From positions 301,711-365,710 of the forward strand of contig SNVD02009198.1 of the NCBI GenBank assembly GCA_013180625.2: 64,000 nucleotides of DNA, given 5' to 3'. Made by a program: the position numbers and the translations under genes. Position 1 is the stretch's first letter. The number at the start of each line of letters is the position of its first letter. A model generated the notes under the pieces. It had not been told where the DNA came from. It saw only the letters and a program-made list of their open reading frames with translations, and ran no database searches. Below, piece by piece: positions 50,676-61,250 of the stretch. Origin of the DNA: Boswellia sacra (taxonomy: Eukaryota > Streptophyta > Magnoliopsida > Sapindales > Burseraceae).

Positions 50676-51629
50676 CTAACCATGAAGAATGATGCTAAGA
50701 CATTCTCAACTAGGTGCCACAAATGCCAGAAATTTGCCAACATTCCAAGGAGAGCTCCTGAGAACTTGACTCCAATGACAGCCCCATGGCCATTCGCCCA
50801 ATGGGGACTAGACCTTATTGGACCTCTTCCAATGGGTAAAGGTCAAGTTAAATATGCTGTTGTGGCAATTGATTACTTCACTAAGTGGGCAGAAGCTGAA
50901 CCCCTCGCGTCGATTACTGAAACGAAGACCACGGACTTCGTAAAGAAGTCAATTGTCTATAGGTTTGGTATCCCTCATGCCATCATTACGGATAATGGCA
51001 AGCAATTCGACAACTCCAACTTCTAGAACTTCTGTAAGGAGCTGAACATCTCTTTGTGCTTTTCATCTCCAGCTCATCCTCAAGCAAACGGTCAGGTGGA
51101 GGCTGTTAACAAAACCATTAAACACCTCCTCAAGACGAAATTAGATGCTAGGAAAGGTGCATGGCCAGAAGAGCTTCCACAAGTGCTTTGGGCATACCGA
51201 ACCACTGTCCATACAGCAACAGAAGCAACCCCATACTCCTTGGCGTTTGGCTCGGAGGCAGTCATACCTGTTGAAATTGGCCTTCCATCACCTCGTACTG
51301 AGGGATACGATGAAGAGCTTAACTATAGAAGCCTTCAACTCAACCTAGATCTTCTTGAGGAGGAAAGGGATCTCGCTAGTGTTAAGGTTGCTGCTTACCA
51401 AGAGAGGGTTGCTCGATATTTCAACTCTAAAGTTAAGCGCCGATCTTTCCAAGAGGGAGACTTGGTTTTGAAACAAGTACTGCAAAGTACCTGAGATCCC
51501 ACGGATGAAGCACTGAGGCCCAACTGGGAGGGTCCGTATCAAGTCAAGGCAGTCATCCGACCAGGCACCTACAGATTGGTCACCATGGATGGGAGGTCGC
51601 TCCGTCATCCATGGAATATTGAGCACTAA
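50676..51629 (+). pseudogene. Tat element integrase
   Basis: Same frame as the upstream RT/RNase H. The HHCC zinc finger lies across 50610-50735 (the His pair near HEGICGNHSGG before the stop, then CHKCQKF). The catalytic core has the first Asp in WGLDLIGPLP, the second in AIITDNGKQF and the Glu in HPQANGQVEAVNK, so the DDE triad is present. Stops at 51024-51026 and 51492-51494 interrupt it; a terminal TAA lies at 51627-51629 after a GPY-like segment (NWEGPYQV). No chromodomain is visible. Confidence 0.87.
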
Positions 51630-51983
51630 AAGAAGTACTACCCGTAATCTCTCCATATGTGCAGTAACTCTTTCCAGGAGCCTATGCATGTGTAACAACT
51701 CCCATAGGGAGACCAATAAAGAGATTATCAATAAAGTGTTCAGTTTATTCAGAATTCGTGTGACTATACATCCTTAAAACATATGTACGATCAAATTGCA
51801 ATAAGGTGAAAAGAGTAAAAGAATACAACACCAGAAAAAAAAAAATTAAAGTTCTTGGAGTTCTTATTATTTCAAAATTGGTTAAGGAGTGCCATACATA
51901 TAGTCCAAGTAAGGACAACTCCTCACCTATAACATTGAACTGAAAGCAAAGACAATGAAAGGTAAAATCAATTCCAACTAACT

Positions 51984-54231
51984 CTAAGAGGTGGCCTCGT
52001 CATCTCCTTCTTCATCTGAAGACGATGAGGTAGAGTCGCCTTGCTTGGCCTCCCAGGCTGCTGTGTCCAATGTCGACTCATAATCCTCATCTTTAAGGAT
52101 GAGGCGGTGGAATTGTTCAGGATCAGAGTTCGCTGTCGGGATAAACTCTGCCACCAAGTTTAACTCTTCAGCTATGGGTGACTGATCAATCTCTGGGTAG
52201 CGGTCATGGAACCATCTGCGCACCCCATTGACTCCATCAATGTAGGACCGTTCCATAGCTTGCTGATAGATACGACCCCTACGAAAGCGAGCTATTGCTC
52301 TGTCAATCCTACTTTGCTCAGCAACCGCCCTCTCCCGAAGCTCTTGGCCAAGATCATTGGCCCTCTTATGTTGGATAGCTGCCTCCTTCTTGGCTTCAGA
52401 CAAGTCTGCTTTCATTCTGCCCATCTGCTCCTTCATCTCTGCCATCTTTCTTTCCGTTTCAGTTAAGTTATCGAGACAGACTAGATGTTTCGCTTTCCAG
52501 TCGTCAACCTCAGAAGTGAGATGGTTAACTTCCTTGAGGAGGTTGGTATTGGTAGACTCTCCTTGAGCTAAGGGTCCTGTCGCCTGCAAAAGGAAAGGCA
52601 AAGGGAGGAAAAGAAATAAGGCATGACTTTCAAAAGTATATAAAAAAAAAGGGGGAGGAGAAAGGGTCTCAGTAAAACCTAATCTGAAGTATGATGCCTA
52701 TCCCGACGGCGATCGCATCAAAGTATGTAAGTTTTACATTTTCTGGAAAGACATTGGTAGGCATGAGGCGTGCAGCATTTTGAGACAATTCCCGAAGGTA
52801 GTCTCCGCATGTTGAGCCACTCTGAAAGCCCGTACTGTCAAAGGTAAAACGCTTGGGTAGTTGAGAGACTGAGGGTAACCTGCTCCCAGTAGGCTTCGAA
52901 GCTGTCACTTCATCCGCAGGCTGAACGGAAGCAGACCTATCAGGAACTGGCTTTTATACGGGAATCTCCTTGTGACCACTAGCTCTCCTCTTCGGAGGTC
53001 CAAGAGTTGGAGGACTTCCGCTCCGTTTCTTCTGGGAAGAACTGGGTCTGTCATGAGTAAAGGGCTTAAGCGGCATCTTGGCTACAAGTTGACCGAATTG
53101 CTTCTTGGTAGGGTGTAAAGGAAATAGTCCTGCGCGAAAATAAAACTGGTAAGACAACAAGCACATGTGTGATGAAGTAAGATCGGAAAGTAATGATCAA
53201 GCTTACCTTCTGGAGGAATGGGAGGTGATAAGCCAAGACGGACCAACTGCTCCCGATCAGTGAGGCTATGCACGTTCTTCGAGTCCACGGGTAGCTTGAG
53301 TACCACTTGCAAGTCGTCTCTCTCTTTCTGAGATAACAACGGACGTTTGGTCCAAGGAGCTGCAATAAAAACAGAAAAGAATGTCAGTTGATCAAGAGTT
53401 GTCATAACAAAGTCAGATAGGGAGTCATTATAATATGGTACCACAAAAACCAAAACGCCTATTGATCCTCAACTTCTCCCCCTTTGGACGAGCACCTTCC
53501 TGATACTTCCAACCGCCACCACACCAGAATTGTTTATACTTCCATTCCTTCACATGGGAGGGGATGCCAAAAAGGCGGTTAGGGTCATCCGTCTTCCCTC
53601 GCTGGGATATATAATAGTAACCCGTTTTCTCACCATTCGGTGGGTGAATGGCAAAAATGTGCTTGACATGGTTGGTGGTAGGATCACCAAGGCCCGCACT
53701 TCTGAATAAACTTTGGAAAGCTATCAGAAGTCTCCATCCATTGGCCGACAGTTGGGTAGGGGCAATGCCCATAGCGTCGAGCATACGACGTACATAGTTA
53801 TCAAAAGGCACCCGGAGACCAGTTCTCAATAACTCTAGGCTTAAACCAATGACACCTCGTGGTGGCCTACTCCACCGATCATCTTTCCTTGGAAGGAACA
53901 GGATGACTGAGGCCGGGATAAGGAAATGGGCTCTATATATTTTTAATCGATCGCCTGGGAGTTAGTTATCAATGTGGTCGGCCTCCCACCACTTTTCAAC
54001 CTCTGGTTCACTATCTGAGGAAGCAGAGGACGACCAGTCGCTATCCCCCTCAGTATCTACCACCTTGTGGTTTCCAGAATTCTGCCCTAGCTCACGATCC
54101 TGACCGAAGAAGTTTTGGTAAAACTCGTTAACTTCTTTACGGTTGGTCACAGGATCCTTGTCCTTGGAAGACTGGGTTTGATGACTCGATTCCCCCCGTA
54201 GCACTTTCACAGTGGTTTTAACTCTAGCCAT
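51984..54231 (-). pseudogene. Antisense spliced gene in the Tat element (Transposase_28/PF04195-like, coiled coil)
   Basis: Four coding exons on the minus strand: 54231-53442, 53359-53207, 53129-52684 and 52583-51984, 663 codons with stop; phases 1, 1 and 0 agree. The ATG directly follows a splice acceptor (TTGACTGTGCAG). Exon 1 has an acidic Ser-rich N-terminus, then a domain with GLRVPFDNYVRRML, APTQLSANGWRLL and KTGYYYISQR, which I recognise as the plant 'putative gypsy type transposon' family. Exon 3 is Lys/Ser/Pro-rich (THDRPSSSQKKRSGSPP). Exon 4 is a long coiled coil (TETERKMAEMKEQMGRM onward) with an acidic tail. Breaks: TAA at 53962-53964 and 52954-52956, and the third coding intron starts AT where GT is expected. 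Related antisense ORFs are known in Tat elements such as Grande; their role is unknown. Confidence 0.8.
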
Positions 54232-54349
54232 CTGCACAGTCAAAGAGGGGTCGTTAGTCATCAAACCAATTCTACTGAGAGAGGGAAGAGGTGAAAGAAC
54301 AAAAATGCTGGGGGATTATATTGAAAGTTTTCCAAAATAGCTCCCAAAA

Positions 54350-54822
54350 AAAAGTTTGAAAATTCGCGGAAATACCCCCGCGGAGGAAAAAATGAAGGTT
54401 TGAAAGTTCGCAGAATCAACCCCACGGAGGAAAAAATAAAAGTTTAAAAATTCGCGGAAACACCCCGCGGAGAAAAAAATAAAAGTTTGAAAGTTCGCAG
54501 AATCACCCCCGCGGAGGAAAAAATAAAAGTTTGAAAATTCGCGGAAACACCCCGCGGAGGAAAAAATAAAAGTTTGAAAATTCGCGGAAACACCTCCGCG
54601 GAGAAAAAATAAAAGTTTGAAATTTCGCGGAAACACCCCGCGAATAAAAAAATAAAAGTTTGAAATTTCACGGAAACACCGCCGCGAATTAAAATAAAGG
54701 TTTGAAAATTCGCGGAAACACCCCCACGAATTAAAATAAGGGTTTGAAATTTCGCAGAAACACCCCCACATTTTAAATAAAAGTTTTGAAATTTTTCAGC
54801 AACACCCCCAAAGTTATAAAAT
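54350..54822. repeat. ~42-bp minisatellite in the Tat element (about 11 copies)
   Basis: The core, read plus, is 'agtttgaaaattcgcgg' followed by 'aaacaccccgcggagg' and an A-rich spacer. Eleven copies are visible, starting near 54352. Copies 1-4 alternate between 'gcggaaa' and 'gcagaatca' types, a dimeric pattern. Copies become more divergent toward the right end. In the minus strand it gives a meaningless Phe-rich frame. Confidence 0.9.
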
Positions 54823-54885
54823 GAAATTTCAAAAATTGCTAGCACGCCCCCGCACTTATTCGAATTTTCTCCAAGACGTCCTTGG

Positions 54886-55310
54886 GCGTATAACGCTGCA
54901 TGTGCAGCCCCGTCTCCGGGTCTCGCCGCCCCGGCGGCCCCAACGCCTCGAAGGCTCACCCCCCGTGCGCCCAGCGCGACGGGAGCTGGCCCCCGCACGC
55001 CAGCACCCCGGGAGCTCGCCCCCGCGCACCAGGGGATGCAGCAGCTCGCCCTCGCGCGCATGGGGGTGCAGCAGCTCGCCCGCGTGCGCATATGCGCGCA
55101 TGGAGACGCAGCGCAGGAGCTCGCCCGGGCGCCCAGAATTGCGCTGTGGCCTGCTAGCCCGCGCGCTGGGGCTTGTTGCCTGCGCGCTGTGGCATGCTAG
55201 CCCGCGCGCTGTGGCTTGCTCGCCCGCGCGCTGTGGTCTGCTTGCCTGCGCGCTGTGGCCTGCTCGTCCCTGCGTGCGTAGCAGCTCGCCCATGCTGGCT
55301 TGCTGTGCAC
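54886..55310. repeat. GC-rich island with short tandem repeats
   Basis: This ~420-bp stretch is strikingly G+C-rich against AT-rich surroundings. It contains 'cagctcgcc' repeats and, at about 55192-55260, three or more copies of a 22-bp unit ('gctNgcccgcgcgctgtggc'), with related copies from about 55150. Open frames in all six directions reflect composition, not coding. Confidence 0.85.
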
Positions 55311-55660
55311 GTTACACACCCATGAATTTCTTCCCTCCTTCACACCCGAACACACACTTATGTTTCTTCTTCTTTCACACACAAACCCGCGAGGGAAAAC
55401 ACATGCAAATGTTTTCATTCACACAAATCACGTACACACACACGCAGGGTATAATCCATACAAGAATTTTTGCATTGAAAAATTAAACCTAATCCATGCA
55501 TTCTAAAGTATATACGTAAGAAAAAAAAAAGTACTTACTTGTGACGATTGAAAACTTCTGGCTTAGATTGAAGAGTCCTGTTTGCTGGGATCACTTGCAC
55601 TGCTTGCCGTCCGGGTGCTCTCTCCTATTTTTGAGTAAACCCTACTCCCTAACACTTGTG

Positions 55661-55670
55661 TCTTATATAG
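55661..55670 (-). promoter_or_regulatory. TATA box for the antisense transcript
   Basis: Minus-strand CTATATAAGA lies about 120-130 bp upstream of the 5'-UTR donor at 55538 and outside the 3' LTR. It points leftward, into the antisense gene. It fits an independent Pol II promoter, though no transcript evidence is available. Confidence 0.5.
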
Positions 55671-55802
55671 AGCACCAATTTAGGGTTTAAGCCACACTAA
55701 GCATGCATGGGTAATAAATCACCTCCTTGGGCCGGCCCCCTAGCACATTTAATCTATAGCCCAGAAATAGTCCCTACGCTGACCCATTGGTCAACTTGGG
55801 CC

Positions 55803-55810
55803 TGGGGGGA
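55803..55810 (+). promoter_or_regulatory. Polypurine tract of the Tat element
   Basis: The run TGGGGGGA lies 4 bp before the 3' LTR, where plus-strand priming is expected. It is short but in the right place. Confidence 0.65.
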
Positions 55811-55814
55811 CTAC

Positions 55815-56196
55815 TGTTATGACCATAACAATATTGGGCCTCAATTATTTCTAATACAGTAAGCCCATTACTGTAGCCCATTATCTGGACCCGTTATTTG
55901 GGTCCCACAATGGCCCATCCTGACTCCTATATAAACCCTCCGGATTATTGCTCAAGGTATGCACACTTTTCTAAACTTATTCTCTCTCTAGATTTCCTTC
56001 ACTTTTGAGAGCTTCTCTCTCCAGGAAATTCTCCCAGAAAATTTCGGAGTGCCGGAAACTGACTTGAGCGTCGGAGGGTCTTCGCCGGCACCACCGCCGG
56101 CACCCCTGACTGTTTTCCTTTGCTTGCAGGACTGGACCCGACGTACGACCCGAGCTCCGACCCGCTTCCCGGCCGTCCGAAAACCGTGCATCAACA
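55815..56196 (+). repeat. 3' LTR of the Tat element
   Basis: 382 bp, colinear with the 5' LTR with about 10 substitutions and no indels. The terminal palindrome has one change (TGTTATGACCATAACA). TATA box TATATAAA at 55928-55935. Confidence 0.95.
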
Positions 56197-57890
56197 CTTT
56201 GTATATCTACATTTTCAATTAAAAAATAAAAATCAATAATTCTACCCCAAGCAAGAATGTATGAGATAAATTATTTCAATACTGGGATTAGAAAAATGAA
56301 AAGCATAAATAAAACATTTTGAGTAAAGTTTTTGTTTTTGTATTTTTCAATTAATATAAAAATCCGAGAAATAAAAAGGTGTCCATCCATACGTTAATGG
56401 AGCTAGACTTTTGGTCCTTTGGATATATTTTCCCAACTTTGACTTTCTTACCTGAGCAGCAAGCTAGGAATTTTCAATAAAATACCAATTTTTTTGTCAA
56501 ATACATTTATATTTATTATTTCCTATTCATAAAAGCAATTGGCCCTTAAATTCATAAGAGCCTTAAAAAGCAAAAAATAAAAAAAATGTTCCAAATTTAA
56601 GTATATATTATAAAAATGATCGCATTCCTAAAAATTTGTATATCATAACCCTCTTTTGAGTATAGAGGACATTGTCACCTTATATACTTATATTAAACTT
56701 TCACGTTGGTAATATATATAAACTTATATTGGTTTCAGTGGCAACTATATACTTCAAACACATCAACAAGTCTCTAAGCCAATCTCATAAGTCATAACTA
56801 CTGTCATAAGTTTCACGACATTAGATTCCCTAAGATTTCATATCATCATATAGGTCATGGTTGCTCCAATTTGAATTCTAAAAATGGCCAACTGTCAATA
56901 ATTTCGTTGACTTTTATAATAATAAGTTGTAATCCTCAAGAATCCATTTATTTGTGCATGGTCAGAATTCATATTATTGTACATCATCTTGCGAGATGCA
57001 TGGTAAATATAATGTATAATGTTATACAAATTGACATGTAATACGAAAAATGATACATCAATGATCATAAATTCATGCTAAATGAAAAAAATAAAAGAAA
57101 AAACAAAATTAAACAAATCTTAACATGAATTTGGATTCTTTTTAGATCTAAATTTCCCGAAATTTTAAAGGGTTTATAAATACATATCAATCCATATATG
57201 AGTGATTTTTTTATTCCATATATTTTTATTATCAATCATTGTCACATTCACTCGTTTGGATATATTTTTTTTAAGATGTAATATCTCATTAACCACCCCC
57301 TCTAGAGAAGAGATAACTCTTAATGGGTGTTTGGTTTGCAGCATAGGATAGTATTGCATAGCATGAATTGGATTTCCCATGATTAGTGTTGCTTTGCCAA
57401 TGGTTAGGTATATAGCATTGTTCCAAATATAGCCTGCATAGGGACTGTGTCATTTCTCTTAGGGTTGTTTGGTTTCGGTAATGTAGAATTGGGAATGGGA
57501 ATATGAATCCTAGCCCTCACCTGTGCTTGCATATCAATCATTTTAGCCCAGGCATCTTTAATTTCCCATGGGTTTTTTATTACCATTTGCTGGGGTAATC
57601 TCATACTCTTCAACCAATTGAGTTTAAGATTACAGGGAATCCTAAACCCATGCCTTTATAGAGAGAAAAGAAAAAGGAAACTTCCTCAGCCTCCGCCTTC
57701 CTTTACCCCCACCTTTCCTCTATCTCATCCTCCTACTTCCTCACCCTCCCTTTTTCCACCTCCTCCTTTTCCTCCCTCACCCTCCCTTTACTGGAAATTG
57801 AAGTCTGTTTCTATCAACATTTATGCTTATTGCATGAAAGATTATGAGTTGTTTTAATTTGTTAGGTTGTTTTAATTTAATTGACTTTGA
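56197..57890. other. Interval between the two retrotransposons
   Basis: Begins with the right-hand CTTTG target duplication. About 56430-56530 is homologous to the downstream flank of BBE-like 1 (37267-37365), so this is the split flank of BBE-like 2. The rest is AT-rich; pyrimidine-rich runs lie near 57690-57790. No gene is supported. Confidence 0.6.
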
Positions 57891-59307
57891 TGATTGATAA
57901 ACGCATGAAAGTACACTCTTAAGCATAAATAATTAATGCTAATTGAACAGTATTATAAAGCTTTTATGATATTTTAGCATAATTATTTTGCTTATGCCTC
58001 TTTTACATTTGTTTCATTTCTTTTGCATTTTCTTTAGTCTTTATCTTGAAATAAAGTATTGTCCTTAAATTGTGATTAATGGAAATCATTTTTTTCAGGT
58101 TTAATAAAATGGACACAACTCTCAATCTATAGATCAAAATGGAGAGATTATTGAACCTGGAGCAACATGTCTCAATTTTACACAAAGTTGAAGAACAATC
58201 AAAAGCCCAAATCTAACATTTGATGGGCCGAAATTGAGACACAACAAAACCAAAATGTAGTTGTTTCTTAGCCCGACCCATGTCCAGTATTTGGGCCATA
58301 TCTCAGTGAATACTTGTCCAAATTGCATGAATCTGGTGGCCCTGGAAAGCTGAGACAAAAAGCTACAACTTTCATGTTTTCTACAAAGCCCAATTCGGTC
58401 CATTTGGTGGTCAAAAAGCAGCTGCAAGTTGGTCGCCGACATTGTGGAAAAATTGGTGGAGGTTTGGTGTAATAGTTCCATTTCATAACCTATTTAAGGA
58501 CAACTTGAGGAATTGAATGAGGGGAGAAAAAAATCATTTGAGTTCACATTTTATCATTGTATATTACAATTCTCTCTTGTATTTTCTTTTTAGAAATGAT
58601 AAGAATGAATTGTAAGTTAGGCTAGAACTCTTGGTAAGGCTAGAGATAACTTGTATGTGTAGTTTATCTATTTCTCCACTTTCATTCTACCTCAAGGGCT
58701 ATAAAGATTGTATGTTTGTTTATGTGTTAAACTCTTTCTCATCTTGTGATTTCTTTTTAATCCAGAAATTATAATTCTCAATTTCATATAAATTCAGTCA
58801 TGCTTTCTTTATGTGATTCGTGTTGAATTATAATTGTTACTGGTAGTTTTGTTTTATGAGTTAGTCCTTTACTGCAATATTGTCATGTGATATATTGTCG
58901 CTTTTGGATAACTTGTAAGGATGAATGTTATTGGTAAATATTGCTTATAAAGAGTTTATGCATATCAAATACATGTGTTTGTCATTTATGCTATACTATA
59001 CATATTTTTTTGATTGATTGTTTGGGATGTGAAACTTTCAATTGAGTTATAATTATTGAATCAAAGTGGAGATTAGATTTACAAAACATATAAGTGATTC
59101 TCGATGCCTTACTTCTTAATTACCATCGATTGTTTCCAATTATTAAACATTGTATTTTCTTTAGAACCAATCACTTCAAAGTTAAATTTTATATCTTTAT
59201 TATCTTTTATATTTTTGTTTTACTAACCTCTTTTATCAAAGGCCTCCTTGTGGATTCGACACCTCAACGTATACTACAATAACCGCGGTATATTTTGGGC
59301 GTAACCA
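57891..59307 (+). repeat. 5' LTR of the Athila-like element
   Basis: Starts TG (57891 or 57895) and ends CA at 59306-59307, 5 bp before the primer site. The length of ~1.4 kb is normal for Athila LTRs. A TATA-like 'ctatttaag' lies near 58489. Antisense frames at 58134-58486 are incidental. Confidence 0.65.
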
Positions 59308-59312
59308 AAAAT

Positions 59313-59330
59313 TGGCGCCGTTGCCGGGGA
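59313..59330 (+). promoter_or_regulatory. Primer binding site, tRNA-Asp type
   Basis: TGGCGCCGTTGCCGGGGA is complementary to the 3' end of plant tRNA-Asp, the primer commonly used by Athila-type elements. Confidence 0.9.
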
Positions 59331-59397
59331 GGTAAAATGGACGAAAGACGGTTTGTATTTTTTATTTCCTTTTCTTTTTTTTGGCCTAACTTGGAAT

Positions 59398-59482
59398 AAT
59401 TTGCCTAATTTTCCTAACTTTGACTAATTTGCCTAATTTTCCTAACTTTGACTAATTTGCCTAATTTTTCTAACTTTGACTA
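59398..59482. repeat. 28-bp tandem repeat, three copies
   Basis: The unit 'taatttgcctaattttcc' plus 'taactttgac' occurs three times in a row, nearly identical, in the leader of the Athila-like element. Confidence 0.85.
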
Positions 59483-59490
59483 ACCTTATT

Positions 59491-60060
59491 CCTTTTACTT
59501 TTCAAAGGTCGGCTTTGCCGCCTTGCTCTTTTACTTTTCAAAGGTCGGATTTGCCGCCTTGCTCTTTTTACTTTTCAAAGGTCGGCTTTACCGCCTTATT
59601 TGTTTTATTATTATTATCTTGCTCTTTTACTTTTCAAAGGTCGGCTTTGCCGCCTTGCTCTTTTACTTTTCAAAGGTCGGCTTTGCCGCCTTGTTTCTTT
59701 TACTTGTTAAAGGTTGGCTTTGCCACCTTGTTTGTTTTATTATTATTATTATTGTTATTACTTGTTAAAGGTCGGCTTTGCCGCCTTATTTCTTTTACTT
59801 GTTAAAGGTCGGCTTTGCCACCTTATTTCTTTTACTTGTTAAAGGTCGGCTTTGCCGCCTTATTTCTTTTACTTGTTAAAGGTCGGTTTTGCCACCTTGT
59901 TTGTTTTATTATTATTATTATTGTTATTACTTGTTAAAGGTCGGCTTTGCAGCCTTATTTCTTTTACTTGTTATTTGTTTTATTTTTTTTTATATTCTAT
60001 ATATACTTGTCAAAGGTTGGCTTTGCCACCTTGTTTGTTTTATTATTATTGTTGTTATTA
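59491..60060. repeat. Leader minisatellite with 12 copies of a ~34-bp core
   Basis: The core 'aaaggtcggctttgccgcctt', with variants, recurs 12 times. It is joined by 'cttttacttttc' or 'cttttacttgtt', and at four places by longer 'ttttattattatt' spacers. Early copies carry 'ttttc' and later ones 'ttgtt', so the array has two zones. It lies between the primer site and gag and gives Phe/Leu-rich open frames that are not genes. Confidence 0.9.
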
Positions 60061-60177
60061 TTCTCTCTAACTTTTGTTATCTTATTGCTTTTTGACTTTA
60101 TTTGAGAACTTTCTTGTGTAAAAAAACAAAAAAAACAAAAAAAAAAAACAAAAAGAGGGACAAATTGTGAGTGATGT

Positions 60178-61250
60178 ATGAAGCAATCTAGAGACAAACG
60201 AGGGAGATTTATGAAAAAATCAGAACTAGAACCACAACAAGATTTTGCAACCGAAGAAAAATCAATTCTTGGTTCATCTTCATCTTCTAATTCTGATACA
60301 ATGAGCCAACATGAGGACAACCCCGTTAAAACTCTAAAAGATTACTTCCACCTAATACACCAAAATTGGACTTTCACCCTGGGATGATACATCTTTTACC
60401 AACTTTTCATGGTTTAGATAGTGAAAACCCGTATGTGCATGTTAGAGAATTTGAAGAAGTAGTGGGCACCTTTCATAGTCAGGCCAATGCCATAGATTCT
60501 GTCAGGTTAAAATTTTTCCCTTTTTCTCTAAAAGACAGGGCAAAGAGTTGGCTATACTCTTTAAGGCCGAGATCCATAGGAACTTGGACAGAAATGACCC
60601 AAGTGTTTTTTAACAAATATTTTCCACAACATAAGACTAACGGCCTGAAAAGACAAATTTCCTCTTTCTCCCAAAAAGATAGTGAAACCTTGTACCAAAC
60701 TTGGGAGAGATTTAAAGAGTTGTTAAACATGTGTCCTCATCATGGGTATGAAAATTGGCGCTTGGTTAGTTACTTCTATGAGGGACTCACAATTAGGGAG
60801 CGCCAATTTGTTGAGATGATGTGCAACGGGGAGTTTCTTCAAAAAGAACCTGAGGAAGCCTTAGAATTCCTCAAAGACTTAGCTGAAAAAGCCCACACAT
60901 GGACTGGACCTAATGCTACAGATAGCACAAATAGGTCACGATCTAGTGGAATTTACCATCTTAGGGAAGAGGACAACCTTAAAGCCCAATTAGAAGTCTT
61001 AACTAGGGAATTAGAAGTCTTGAAAACCAAAGATAGGAAGGTCACCCATACAATTGCTAAAGTTGAATCACAAGATCCATGTTTTATTTGTGGAGGGGTG
61101 GAACACTTAGCTCAAGATTGTCCAACTTACAGTGAGATAAGAGGGGTGTACGAGGAACAATGTAACGCTTTAGGGATGTACAAAAAGCCTTATTCACCCT
61201 ATTCTGAAACCTATAACCCTAGCTGGAGAAACCACCCAAACTTTAGTTAG
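60178..61250 (+). pseudogene. Athila-like gag (N-terminal and capsid parts)
   Basis: An N-terminal frame (60178-60387) begins MKQSRDKRGRFMKK and is shifted relative to the main gag frame (60366-61250), so a frameshift lies near 60370-60385. The capsid domain shows YVHVREFEEVVG, RLKFFPFSLKDRAKSWLYSL, MTQVFFNKYFP and LYQTWERFKELL. A CCHC zinc knuckle (CFICGGVEHLAQDC) follows near 61080. A TAG ends the frame at 61248-61250. Confidence 0.85.

Larger units (their letters stand above)
54232..55538 (-). other. 5'-UTR intron of the antisense gene
   Basis: A consensus donor GTAAGTAC (minus strand, 55538-55531) and the acceptor ending at 54232 define a 1307-bp intron that directly precedes the ATG. 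It contains the whole minisatellite and the GC-rich island. The untranslated first exon would run from about 55640 to 55539. Confidence 0.6.
46232..56196 (+). mobile_element. Complete Tat-lineage Ty3/gypsy LTR retrotransposon (9965 bp)
   Basis: Two 382-bp LTRs start TG and end CA, and a 5-bp target duplication CTTTG flanks the element (46227-46231 and 56197-56201). The order is LTR, primer site, gag, protease, RT, RNase H, a second RNase H, integrase, an antisense spliced gene, a minisatellite, a GC-rich island, a polypurine tract, LTR. The second RNase H domain, the extra 3' region and the lack of a visible chromodomain point to the Tat group. About 10 differences between the LTRs, counted by eye, suggest insertion about one million years ago at commonly assumed plant rates. 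The gag-pol frame is broken many times, so this copy cannot be autonomous. Confidence 0.93.

Noticed and set aside
54821..55486. Long plus- and minus-strand frames in the GC-rich island
   Set aside because: Open frames in several directions at once come from stop-poor GC-rich repeats; there are no domains.
58134..58486. Antisense ORFs in the Athila-like LTR
   Set aside because: They lie entirely within the LTR and match no known protein; LTRs of this length often hold such frames by chance.
59491..60060. Regularly spaced repeats resembling a CRISPR array
   Set aside because: Spacers are themselves repetitive, the host is a plant, and the array lies in a retrotransposon leader.
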